This document shows, piece after piece, positions 8,725-16,822 of a stretch of DNA of 64,000 nt. The translations under genes and the position numbers were made by a program. Position 1 is the first letter of the stretch. Each line of letters opens with the position of its first letter. The stretch spans positions 1-64,000 of the forward strand of contig JBBIIK010000009.1 in the NCBI GenBank assembly GCA_037446555.1, in the 5' to 3' direction. Source of the DNA: JANWVO01 sp037446555 (GTDB taxonomy: Bacteria; Acidobacteriota; Terriglobia; Bryobacterales; Bryobacteraceae). The notes below the pieces were generated by a model. It was not told the DNA's origin. It was given only the letters and a program-made list of their open reading frames with translations, and searched no databases.

Positions 8725-9654
8725 ATGAAGGCGCACACTCTGCTCGTCCTGAACGATCCCGCCGCCCCGCACCTGAAGTGGCTGGACAATTTGCCCGCGG
8801 GCACGCGCATCGCCGCCGGGGCCACGGCCGACGCCTTCCGGCAGGCGGCGCCCGAGGCGGACATCATGCTGGTAGGCGCAGTGCCGCGCGAGCTGGTGGA
8901 GCAGGTCTTCGCCATGGCGCCGCGCCTCGAGTGGATTCATGTGCTCTGGGCGGGGCTTGACTCGCTTCTGTTCCCCGCCCTGCTCGCCAGCCCGGCAGCG
9001 CTCACCAACGGCCGGGGCGTGTTTTCGCGCTCCCTGGCGGAATTCGTTATCGCCGGCATGCTGTGGTTTGCGAAGGACATCCGGCGGATGCGCCGGCAGC
9101 AGCGGGAAAAGCGCTGGGAGAAGTTCACGGTCGAGGAGCTGCGCGGGAAGAGGCTTGGCATTGTGGGCCACGGCTCCATCGGCCGGGCGGTGGCCGCGCT
9201 GGCGGCGGCGTTCGAGATGAAGGTGGTGGGCGTGGGCCGCACCTCGCCGCGCGAAGAGTTCGACGAAGTGATCGAAAATAGCGACTACATCCTGGTCAGC
9301 GCACCGCTGACGGCCCGGACGCGCGGCCTGATCGGGGAGGCCGAGTTCCGCCGTATGCGCCCGAGTACAGTATTGGTCAACGTCGGCCGCGGCCCGGTGG
9401 TCGACGAAAAGGCGCTGCTGGCGGCCCTGCGTGAAGGACGCATCCGCGGCGCTGTGCTCGATGTCTACGACAAGGAGCCCCTGCCACCGGACCATCCCCT
9501 CTGGGCGATGGAAAACGTGCTGCTCAGCCCGCACTGCGCGGATAACACACCCACATGGCTGGACGAGGCGATGCAGCTCTTCCTCGAAAACTTCGAACGC
9601 TTCGACCGGGGCGAGCCGCTCAGGAACCTGGTGGACAAACAGGCGGGCTACTGA
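8725..9654 (+). CDS. D-2-hydroxyacid dehydrogenase
   Basis: This NAD(P)-dependent oxidoreductase of the glyoxylate/hydroxypyruvate reductase and phosphoglycerate dehydrogenase family has 309 residues. The nucleotide motif GIVGHGSIG lies near 150. The catalytic Arg is in NVGRGPVVDE, the Glu in DVYDKEPLP and the His in LSPHCAD. It lacks the C-terminal regulatory domains of long SerA forms. It overlaps the next gene by one base (TGATG), and the two may act in one pathway on hydroxy- or keto-acids; the substrate is not known. Confidence 0.9.
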   Translation: MKAHTLLVLNDPAAPHLKWLDNLPAGTRIAAGATADAFRQAAPEADIMLVGAVPRELVEQVFAMAPRLEWIHVLWAGLDSLLFPALLASPAALTNGRGVFSRSLAEFVIAGMLWFAKDIRRMRRQQREKRWEKFTVEELRGKRLGIVGHGSIGRAVAALAAAFEMKVVGVGRTSPREEFDEVIENSDYILVSAPLTARTRGLIGEAEFRRMRPSTVLVNVGRGPVVDEKALLAALREGRIRGAVLDVYDKEPLPPDHPLWAMENVLLSPHCADNTPTWLDEAMQLFLENFERFDRGEPLRNLVDKQAGY

Positions 9655-10664
9655 TGGAAGAGATCACTCTCGACACGATCCGCGAGGCGGCGGCGCGCAT
9701 CTCGCCGCTGGCGCAGCGCACGCCTGTGTGGCGTTCGCGCAGTTTCGATGAGCGCGCCGGAACGCAGGCCTTCTTCAAGTGCGAGAACCTGCAGAAGGGC
9801 GGCGCATTCAAGATCCGCGGCGCCACGAATTTCATCTATTCGATCCCGGAAGGCGAGCGCCGCCGCGGCGTGGTCGCCTACTCCTCCGGCAACCATGCGC
9901 AGGCTGTGGCTATCGCCGCCCGGCACGCGGGCATCGCCGCCACCTTGGTCATGCCCTCCGATGCTCCGCGCTCCAAGGCCGAAGCCACGCAGGCGCAGGG
10001 CGCGCGCATCGTCTTCTACGACCGCATGCGCGATTCGCGCGAGGAGATCGGACGCCGCATCGCCACCGAGACCGGCGCCACGCTGGTTCCTCCATTCGAC
10101 CATCCCTGGATCATCGCCGGGCAGGGCACCTGCGCCCTTGAGTTCCTCGAGCAACAGCCCGATCTCGACGCGCTGGTTGTCTGCCTGGGCGGCGGAGGAC
10201 TGCTGGCGGGCTGTGCCATTGCCGCCAAGGCGCTGCGCCCGGAGATCCGCATCTTCGGCGTTGAGCCGGAGGCAGCCAACGATTACTGGCTCTCGCTCCG
10301 CCGCGGCGAGCCGGTGGAGATCCCGCCGCCGCCCACCATCGCCGACGGGCTTCGCACGACGAGACCTGGCCAGTGGAACTTCCCAATCATCCGGCGGCTC
10401 GTGGAGGACGTGCTTCTCGTGACCGAAGCCGAGATCCGCGAGGCCACGCGCTTCATCCTGTCGCGCATGAAGCTGGTAGTGGAGCCGAGCGGCGCGGTCG
10501 CCGCCGCCGCTGTCCTTGCCGGCAAATTGCCCGCGCCGTTTTCGCGGGTGGGCATCGTCCTGAGCGGCGGCAACGTGGACCTGGAGACGCTGGCGGCCCT
10601 GTTGCGGCCCGGGAGCACAGGCGCGCCATCGCGCTCCGCGATTGGAGACAGAGCGCATGTTTGA
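9654..10664 (+). CDS. PLP-dependent threonine/serine dehydratase family protein
   Basis: This fold-type II PLP enzyme has 336 residues. The PLP lysine is Lys53 in GGAFKIRGA. The substrate loop SSGNHAQAVA and the phosphate-binding loop GGGGLLAG are intact. It lacks the C-terminal ACT-like regulatory domain of biosynthetic IlvA. It therefore resembles the serine racemase/threo-3-hydroxyaspartate dehydratase/catabolic threonine dehydratase group, and I cannot separate these. The ATG at 9654 overlaps the stop of the dehydrogenase. The 3' end overlaps the sulfatase start by 8 bp. Confidence 0.88.
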   Translation: MEEITLDTIREAAARISPLAQRTPVWRSRSFDERAGTQAFFKCENLQKGGAFKIRGATNFIYSIPEGERRRGVVAYSSGNHAQAVAIAARHAGIAATLVMPSDAPRSKAEATQAQGARIVFYDRMRDSREEIGRRIATETGATLVPPFDHPWIIAGQGTCALEFLEQQPDLDALVVCLGGGGLLAGCAIAAKALRPEIRIFGVEPEAANDYWLSLRRGEPVEIPPPPTIADGLRTTRPGQWNFPIIRRLVEDVLLVTEAEIREATRFILSRMKLVVEPSGAVAAAAVLAGKLPAPFSRVGIVLSGGNVDLETLAALLRPGSTGAPSRSAIGDRAHV

Positions 10665-12072
10665 TCGACGCAGTTTCCTGGCCTCCGCAGGCGGCGCGCT
10701 GGCCGTACAGCCGGGCGCCGCGCGGCCCAACATCGTCTTCATTCTCGCCGACGACCTGGGCTGGAGGGATCTCGCATGCTACGGCAGCGAGCATCATTCG
10801 ACTCCGAACCTCGACCGTCTGGCCTCCGAAGGCGCGCGGTTCACGCACGCTTACGCCGCCGCGCCGGTCTGTTCGCCCACGCGCGCCAGCATCCTCACCG
10901 GACGCGCACCGGCGCGCACTGGTGTCACGGACTGGATTCCCGGCCGCCCCTCGCCGGAGCGCGGCCCGCTGATCACGCCCGCCACCGCGCGCCAGTTGCG
11001 GCTCGAGGAGACAACGCTCGCCGAGCAACTCCACCAGGCAGGCTACCGCACCGCCAACATCGGCAAATGGCACCTGGGAGGCCAGGGATTCCTGCCTGGC
11101 GATCAAGGTTTCGACCTGAACATCGGCGGCACGGACAGCGGAAGCCCGCCCCGCAGCCCGAAGCCCTACTTCGGCCCCTTCGAGCTGCCCGGGCTGAAGG
11201 CCACCGAAGGGGAGTTCCTGACAGACCGCCTCACGGCGGAGGCAGTCCGATTCATCGAACAAAACCGGCAGAATCCGTTCTTTCTCCTGCTGTCCCACTT
11301 CACCGTCCACATTCCGCTGAGCGCCCCGGAGGACCTGGTTTCGAAACATCGCGCCCGCGCGGAAGGGCGCTACGATCCCGTCTACGCCGCCATGGTGGAG
11401 ACGCTCGACACGAGCGTCGGGCGAGTGATGGAGGCGCTGGAACGGAACGGACTCGCGCAAAACACAGTCGTAGTGTTCTTCTCGGACAACGGCGGCCTCT
11501 GTTTCGAGGCAACCTCTAAGGAGCGTGTCACCAGCAACGCCCCGCTACGGGCGGGCAAGGGCCATCTCTATGAGGGCGGAATTCGGGTACCGTTCCTGCT
11601 GCGCTACCCCGGCGCTGTGCGTGCAGGCGCCACGGTGGATGCGCCCGTATCCAGCATCGACCTCTTCCCCACGCTCTGCGGGGCGGCTGGCGTGCGCGCG
11701 CGCGGCGTGGATGGGACGAGCCTTCTGCCTCTGCTGCGGGGCGAGCCAGCTCGCCCGCGGCAACTCCACTGGCACTACCCGCATTATTCGAACCAGGGAG
11801 GAGAACCTTCCAGCGCCATTCTCGACGGCGATTGGAAGATGATCGAGTTCTACCACGGCTCCCGCCACGAACTCTACAACCTGCGCAATGATCCGGGCGA
11901 GACCCGTAATCTGGCTGCCAGCCAGCAGGCAGTGGCCAGGAGGCTCAGCCTGGCGCTCCACCAATGGCTTCGCCAGATGGATGCGCGCCTGCCGCAGCCG
12001 AACCCCAACGCCGATCCTGCCTGGAGCGGCCTGGGCCTGACCGGCGCGGAGCCGCCCACGCCGCCGCGATAG
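10657..12072 (+). CDS. Sulfatase, Tat-signal type
   Basis: This exported sulfate-ester hydrolase of the alkaline phosphatase fold has 471 residues. Its N-terminus FDRRSFLASAGG resembles a twin-arginine signal. The metal site begins with NIVFILADDLGW, and the modification motif CSPTRASILTG shows the Cys that must become formylglycine. Family segments GKWHLGG and FFSDNGG follow. I start at the ATG at 10657 because GGAGA precedes it. The start overlaps the dehydratase gene, so the 8725-12072 trio is one operon. No sulfatase-modifying enzyme lies in this window. Confidence 0.9.
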   Translation: MFDRRSFLASAGGALAVQPGAARPNIVFILADDLGWRDLACYGSEHHSTPNLDRLASEGARFTHAYAAAPVCSPTRASILTGRAPARTGVTDWIPGRPSPERGPLITPATARQLRLEETTLAEQLHQAGYRTANIGKWHLGGQGFLPGDQGFDLNIGGTDSGSPPRSPKPYFGPFELPGLKATEGEFLTDRLTAEAVRFIEQNRQNPFFLLLSHFTVHIPLSAPEDLVSKHRARAEGRYDPVYAAMVETLDTSVGRVMEALERNGLAQNTVVVFFSDNGGLCFEATSKERVTSNAPLRAGKGHLYEGGIRVPFLLRYPGAVRAGATVDAPVSSIDLFPTLCGAAGVRARGVDGTSLLPLLRGEPARPRQLHWHYPHYSNQGGEPSSAILDGDWKMIEFYHGSRHELYNLRNDPGETRNLAASQQAVARRLSLALHQWLRQMDARLPQPNPNADPAWSGLGLTGAEPPTPPR

Positions 12073-12086
12073 GCGCTCCCGCCCGG

Positions 12087-12377
12087 TCAATGCTGCGGGG
12101 GGACGTAATCGGGCGGAAGCTGCGCGCCCTCGCCGAAGAAATACTGCTCCATCTGCTTGAGCAGAAACTCCTGCGCCTCGCGCGTGCCCAGGTTCAGGCG
12201 GTACTCGTTCATGATCATCTTCATGTGCTCGACCCACATCCGCCACGCCTCCCTGGAGACGTTCTCATAAATCTTCTGGCCGAGCGGGTGGTTGTCGAAG
12301 GGCGGCTCGTCGAGCCCCTCCATCTCGCGCCCGAACTTGACGCAATGCACCATCCGCTTCGGTTTTGCTTCCGGCAT
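12087..12377 (-). CDS. yggX: Fe(2+)-trafficking/oxidative damage protection protein
   Basis: The YggX family protects iron-sulfur enzymes against oxidants and may traffic iron in the cytoplasm. The 96 residues contain the diagnostic VHCVKFGREMEGLDEPP with its conserved Cys, then GQKIYENVSREAWRMW and KMIMNEYRLN. A GAGGAGG ribosome site lies just upstream. It converges with the sulfatase, 14 bp apart, and lies 62 bp downstream of the haem-binding gene on the same strand. Confidence 0.93.
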   Translation of the reverse strand: MPEAKPKRMVHCVKFGREMEGLDEPPFDNHPLGQKIYENVSREAWRMWVEHMKMIMNEYRLNLGTREAQEFLLKQMEQYFFGEGAQLPPDYVPPQH

Positions 12378-12439
12378 TCCGAATCTGGCCTCCTCTTGCA
12401 GTTTCTCTCAGTCTGGCGGCGGCAGTCACGCCACAGGAA

Positions 12440-12886
12440 TCAGCGTGGCTGCGCGTTGCGCGTCCACTCGCAGACGGTCTGGATCTCGGCGCCCGAGAGC
12501 TTCGCGTCAGGGTGCAGCAGCAGGTAGCTCTTCAGCGGCATGGAACCGGTGCGAATCTCCTGGCAGACGTCCTTGAGCGACATCTCCTCTGTGAAGTCGT
12601 CGAGGTTGAAGTGCCGCCGCCCGTCGCGGACATGATCGGCGAGAAACCACGACGCCGGCGCGACGTGGCTGTACCACGGCCACCGGGTGCGGTGGGAATG
12701 GCAATCGCCGCAAGAGCGCCCGAGAATCCGCTGCACGCCCGCAGGCACATCGTATTGCGAGGCGAGCGTAAGCTCGGCATGCACCGGCGGGTTCGCCCGC
12801 TCCGGACGGACAGCCTGCATGCCTGCGACCACCACGAGAACAGTAACCAGAGCCCAGCGCGCCCAGCGTTTCTTCATGCTCTTCAT
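12440..12886 (-). CDS. Exported haem-binding domain protein (CxxCH)
   Basis: The product has 148 residues. A basic N-terminus and one hydrophobic segment (about 9-25) anchor or export it. A single c-type haem motif CGDCH lies near 58, followed by HRTRWPWYSHVAPASWFL, characteristic of the small haem-binding domain family found beside cytochrome and dehydrogenase genes. I take the ATG at 12886; a second ATG 9 bp further in is possible. It lies 29 bp after the KAS III-like gene and could be the last gene of that operon, though its function looks separate. Confidence 0.8.
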   Translation of the reverse strand: MKSMKKRWARWALVTVLVVVAGMQAVRPERANPPVHAELTLASQYDVPAGVQRILGRSCGDCHSHRTRWPWYSHVAPASWFLADHVRDGRRHFNLDDFTEEMSLKDVCQEIRTGSMPLKSYLLLHPDAKLSGAEIQTVCEWTRNAQPR

Positions 12887-12915
12887 GATGCAACAACGGC
12901 CGCGCGGGAAGCACG

Positions 12916-13848
12916 CTACACGCCGCGGACGAGCAGCGCGCCCCAGTGAAATCCGGCGCCGAAAGCGGCGAAGATGACGGGCGCCCCGGAACGGAAGCCC
13001 TCCTGCCGCCGCCATTCGCACGCGGCGATCAGCAGGGACGCCGAGGACGTGTTGCCATAGCGGCGGATGTTCGAGAAAAAGCGCTCCGGCGGGACGTCAA
13101 GCGTGGCGGCAACCTTGTCCAGCAGATTCTGGTTGGCCTGATGCAGGAGGAATGCCTGCACGTCCCCCGCCGGGATGGAATGCCTGTCCAGCGCCGATCG
13201 GATCGCTGCGGGAATTTTCCGGGAAGCCTGCAAGATCACGCTGCGGCCGTTCATCTTCAGCGGCGCGCCGTTTTCCAGGAAAAGATCGTCGGCGAAAGCG
13301 CCATCGCTGGCCAGAACCGAATCCACGATCTCCGCCTGCCCGGCATCGGGCGAGATGAGGCAGGTGCCGGCACCATCGCCGAAGAGAATGGCCACACCTT
13401 TTTCCCGCGGCTCCCGGAGCACGACCCGCGACATTCTTTCCGCCCCGGTCACCAGAACGTTGCCGTAGGCGGGCGCGAGCTGCGCAGCGAGCGCCATGCC
13501 AAACAGCGAGCCTGCGCTCGCCATGGGCAGGTCGATGGCGGGAACGCCCGCCGCGCCCAGCAGCCGGGCAGCGGTGCAGGCAGGGCCGGGAAAGACCCGC
13601 TCCCCCGTGCCGCTGGCCACGATGACGAGGCCAAGGTCGCCTGACCCCATACCCGCACGCTCCAGGCAGTCGGCCCCGGCGCGCGCGGCGATCTCTGCGA
13701 CGGTGTCCGTCTCCGGGGTGAACCGGCGCTCCTCGATGCCGGAAACATTCCTCACCCATTCGGCGTCACAGCCCACCCACGAGCCGGCCTCCTCGCTGGT
13801 GACAACATGCTGCGGCAGCCAGCAACCGAATTCCCTGATGAATGCCAT
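12916..13848 (-). CDS. KAS III (FabH)-like acyltransferase with Ser in place of the catalytic Cys
   Basis: The product has 310 residues and the thiolase fold of beta-ketoacyl-ACP synthase III. His236 (LLHQANQ) and Asn266 (RYGNTSSAS) of the catalytic triad are present. At the position of the nucleophilic Cys, where FabH has AC-G, this protein reads ASAG: Ser111, codon AGC at 13516-13518. KAS III homologues with Ser there (DpsC of daunorubicin synthesis is the known case) act as acyltransferases loading a carrier protein rather than as condensing enzymes. The gene starts 6 bp after the carrier protein gene. I infer that it loads acyl groups onto that carrier; the acyl group is unknown. Confidence 0.85.
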   Translation of the reverse strand: MAFIREFGCWLPQHVVTSEEAGSWVGCDAEWVRNVSGIEERRFTPETDTVAEIAARAGADCLERAGMGSGDLGLVIVASGTGERVFPGPACTAARLLGAAGVPAIDLPMASAGSLFGMALAAQLAPAYGNVLVTGAERMSRVVLREPREKGVAILFGDGAGTCLISPDAGQAEIVDSVLASDGAFADDLFLENGAPLKMNGRSVILQASRKIPAAIRSALDRHSIPAGDVQAFLLHQANQNLLDKVAATLDVPPERFFSNIRRYGNTSSASLLIAACEWRRQEGFRSGAPVIFAAFGAGFHWGALLVRGV

Positions 13849-13854
13849 GCGCCG

Positions 13855-14088
13855 TCAGGCCCTCGAATCCAGATACTCTTCAATCCGTTCGATTGAATCG
13901 AATTTCCTCGGATTCAGATCGGAGTCCGGGATCTGGATCGAAAATTCCTGCTCGAGCGCGCTGACCAGATCCGGCAGCGCAAAAGAATCGAGAATTCCTG
14001 AATCGAAAAGAGATTCGTCCGCCGCGGGATTAGCGTCTTTCTTCGTCACTGTTTTTATGATTTCAATGAGTTTTGACCGGCGATCCAT
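13855..14088 (-). CDS. Acyl carrier protein (DltC-like)
   Basis: The 77-residue acidic helical protein has the carrier motif LFDSGILDSFAL, with Ser35 as the expected phosphopantetheine site. LFDSG-LDSF is closer to D-alanyl carrier protein DltC than to fatty acid AcpP (DSLD). I start at the ATG at 14088, which has GGAGAA upstream and gives the normal length for the family; a start at 14127 would add a basic tail. The start lies inside the end of the SGNH gene (26 bp overlap). It probably carries the acyl group between the KAS III-like protein and the MBOAT transferase. Confidence 0.88.
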   Translation of the reverse strand: MDRRSKLIEIIKTVTKKDANPAADESLFDSGILDSFALPDLVSALEQEFSIQIPDSDLNPRKFDSIERIEEYLDSRA

Positions 14089-15430
14089 TGCCGTTTTCTC
14101 CGATGACCTGCCTACGGATCGAGACAAAGATGGCGTACTGGCCCATGATCAGCTCGTACAGCGCCTGGCCCACGAGTTTGTAGCCCGCTGCGGTGAGGTG
14201 GACGTAATCGCCTTGCGCAAGGCCGGCCCTCACCCATTGTTTCATGGATCCGGCCCCGCCCATGGCGGCGCGCAGGTTCCAGAAGGCGCAGCGGTGCTCC
14301 ATCGCCGCCTGGCGCTGCGCCGCAAGGATCAGGTCCGTGCTGGCGGGCGGGACGGCGGAACGCCGCGTCCGGATGAACTGGTCTGGCGCGCCCACCACCA
14401 GAATGCTCGCCGTGGGGGCGGCGCTGCGTACCAGCCGAAGCACGCCGTCAAGCGTCTCCTGGTAGCTCTCAACGGTCCAGTCCTTGCGGCGCGATTCGTT
14501 GGTGCCGTAAGCGATGAGGACCAGTGCCGGATTGCGCCGCGCGATGTGATCCTTCAGAAGCGCCGCATCCTGCTTCAACAGCAGGTCCGCCTGTGCGCCG
14601 TTAATGCCCAGGGTCTCCCAGGTGATGCCGCTGCGGCGCTCGAGGACCCAGCCAAAGACACGGACGGGCGCATCGGTCAACGTCTTCAGCGAGAGAGAGT
14701 GGACGCCGGGTGCCAGCTCCTTGCGAAAATACCCCGGTGCGGAAGGACCATCGGTTGCAATTTCGCCAAGTGGTTCGCCGTTGTCTTCCAAAGAGAATGA
14801 GCCGCCGCCCGGCTGGTTCCAGTAGAAGAATTCAAAGACTTCCCCTTCAGCCTCGAGCGATATGGTTTCCCCAGCCCTCGCTGTGGCGAGGCTGACACCG
14901 GCAATCCCGTCGAAACCGTCGCCTCCGCGCACGCCTCCCAGGGTCTGCCAGCCGCGGGACATGGTGGACTTCACATCGAGGCGCCGGAACCCGGCAAACG
15001 GGCGCCCCGCCTGAACGAAGCCCGGGCCGCCGGACCCGAAACGCTGCTGGAACCGCGCGCGCAACTCGCCTGGCCAGTCGTCGGCAGCAGTGTGGGAGTC
15101 GCCGAACTGGAGCACGCGCAGCGGCTCGCCTTCATCCATGCGGTGCTCGTGCCGGTACATCAGTTCGTACAGCGGCACCATCGCGGCAGCGTTTTCAATG
15201 CCGGTTTCCGGGGCTGAACGAACGCGGGACTCGACACTCTCGGCCGCCTCGGCTCTGGCTTGTGGAGAGACCGGCGGCGGCTTCGGCACAGCCCGGCGGC
15301 GCTTGGCGGGAGTCCTCGTGGTGGTCTTCTTCGCCTTGGCAGGTTCCCTGGATGGCGGAGACTGGGCCAGAACGGGAACGGCCGAAACCGTCACGGCGAA
15401 CAGAGCCACGCGCAGGAAGGTCCGCCTCAT
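14063..15430 (-). CDS. Exported SGNH hydrolase-family acyltransferase/esterase (second copy)
   Basis: The product has 455 residues. It begins with a signal peptide (1-22) and a Lys/Pro-rich linker to about 60. The catalytic blocks are GDSHT (Ser112), YGTNES (Asn311) and DYVHLTAAGY (Asp408, His411). A jelly-roll-like region lies between blocks I and III. SGNH proteins next to MBOAT transferases finish O-acyl transfer to exported polymers, as in alginate and peptidoglycan acetylation. It overlaps the preceding SGNH gene by ATGA and is its paralogue: both contain LDVKS, GTNES and an AMGG-G-M segment at matching places. The acceptor is unknown. Confidence 0.85.
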   Translation of the reverse strand: MRRTFLRVALFAVTVSAVPVLAQSPPSREPAKAKKTTTRTPAKRRRAVPKPPPVSPQARAEAAESVESRVRSAPETGIENAAAMVPLYELMYRHEHRMDEGEPLRVLQFGDSHTAADDWPGELRARFQQRFGSGGPGFVQAGRPFAGFRRLDVKSTMSRGWQTLGGVRGGDGFDGIAGVSLATARAGETISLEAEGEVFEFFYWNQPGGGSFSLEDNGEPLGEIATDGPSAPGYFRKELAPGVHSLSLKTLTDAPVRVFGWVLERRSGITWETLGINGAQADLLLKQDAALLKDHIARRNPALVLIAYGTNESRRKDWTVESYQETLDGVLRLVRSAAPTASILVVGAPDQFIRTRRSAVPPASTDLILAAQRQAAMEHRCAFWNLRAAMGGAGSMKQWVRAGLAQGDYVHLTAAGYKLVGQALYELIMGQYAIFVSIRRQVIGENGNGSPVKTH

Positions 15431-16815
15431 CGCGGCTTGACGGCTCCCGGCTGGCGCCCGGAGGCCACGGAATGCCGCAGCAGGCGCTGTTTGTAAGCGT
15501 TGTAGCCGTCCATAATGGCATTGTAGAGCAGGGTGCCGACGATGCGCCCCCCGGCCGGCATCGGATGGATGAAGTCCGCGCTGACCAGCCTCGGCTCGGC
15601 CATGTACCACCTGCCCATGGTGCCCGGACCGCCCATGGCCTCAAACGTGTTGAAGAACGCGCAGCCGTTCTCCGCAGCAAGCTTCGCCTGCACGGCCACC
15701 AGGTGCGGAATCGAAGGCATGGTGCCGATTGCGCCTCCGGATTCGCGCACTCCCCTGTCCATCGGGCTCATCACCAGGATCGAGCCTTCGGGCAACGCCG
15801 CCCGGACGCGGCGGAGGATCTCGACAAAGTCCCGCGGATACGTCGAGTCGATGTACTTGCGGTAGCCGCTCTCGTTGGTGCCGTACTGGAGGATGACAAG
15901 GTCCGGCCGCGCCTCGCGCAACTGCTGCTCCCAATGGCGCGCGTTCATGTGCCAGGCGAGTACGCCCGCCCACGTGCCGTTCAGGCCGATGCTGTCATAG
16001 ACGATCCCCGGCTCGGACCTGAACAGCTCGACTTGAAAAACGCGCACCTGGCCGCGCGTGACGCGCAGCTCGATTTCCTCCGCTTCGGGCGGAATGGCGA
16101 ACCATTCGCGCAGGGCAGCCACTTCTGGGGCCGCGGTATCCAGAACGCCCATTTCCAGATCGCCGGAGCGCACGGCGAGTCCGCCGCCGCCCGGCTGTCC
16201 CACATAGGAGATGGCGATTCGCGTGTGGCCGGGCTTCCGGATCCGGATGCGGCTCCACGCGCCGGCCGAGCCGGTGAAGCTGACGCCGCCCAGCCCGTAC
16301 CAGCCGTCCTTTTCACCTCGCAGCGTGGCAGGATCGGAGCGCCAGCCTTCCGACTTCACATCCAGGCCGCGGTGGCCGTACCAGGCCCAGGGCTTGGCGA
16401 TCAGGTAGGTGCCGTGACCCGCGTCGCCGAAGCGCTCCTGCAGCAACGCCCGCGCGTCGGCGGTGATCAGGTCCGCCGTGATGGGCGAGTCGCCGTAGTG
16501 CAGGATGCGCGTCACGGCGCCCGGCTCGCGCCGCTCCGTGCGAAGGAGGCTCGCATAAAAAGCTTCCATCGCGCCATGCGGATCGGCGATTTTCAACGGG
16601 TCCGGGGCGGCCGGCGCCGCCGGACGCAGCCGCCCTGCCTCTTCCTCCAGCGGCTGCTGCGGACGGATGCGCGGCTGGAAGTCGAGAAGGGTGACGGCCG
16701 TCTCCCACTCGTAGACGTGCCAGTTGTACCATTGCGGGACGAGGCGCGGCAAGGTAATGATCGCGGCGAAAGCCGCTATCACGGCGAAGGGTTTCCATGG
16801 CCAGGGGAACTTCAT
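15427..16815 (-). CDS. Membrane-anchored SGNH hydrolase-family protein (first copy)
   Basis: The product has 462 residues. A single N-terminal membrane helix (about 9-29) places the rest in the periplasm. The blocks are YGDSPIT (Ser110), YGTNES (Asn314) and DFIHPMPAGG (Asp414, His417), a complete SGNH triad. It starts 7 bp after the MBOAT stop, with GAGG overlapping that stop as ribosome site. It ends in a 4-bp overlap with the second SGNH gene. It is most likely a periplasmic partner of the MBOAT protein, comparable with AlgJ/AlgX or DltD in layout, not necessarily in substrate. Confidence 0.85.
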   Translation of the reverse strand: MKFPWPWKPFAVIAAFAAIITLPRLVPQWYNWHVYEWETAVTLLDFQPRIRPQQPLEEEAGRLRPAAPAAPDPLKIADPHGAMEAFYASLLRTERREPGAVTRILHYGDSPITADLITADARALLQERFGDAGHGTYLIAKPWAWYGHRGLDVKSEGWRSDPATLRGEKDGWYGLGGVSFTGSAGAWSRIRIRKPGHTRIAISYVGQPGGGGLAVRSGDLEMGVLDTAAPEVAALREWFAIPPEAEEIELRVTRGQVRVFQVELFRSEPGIVYDSIGLNGTWAGVLAWHMNARHWEQQLREARPDLVILQYGTNESGYRKYIDSTYPRDFVEILRRVRAALPEGSILVMSPMDRGVRESGGAIGTMPSIPHLVAVQAKLAAENGCAFFNTFEAMGGPGTMGRWYMAEPRLVSADFIHPMPAGGRIVGTLLYNAIMDGYNAYKQRLLRHSVASGRQPGAVKPR

Positions 16816-16822
16816 CGCCGCC

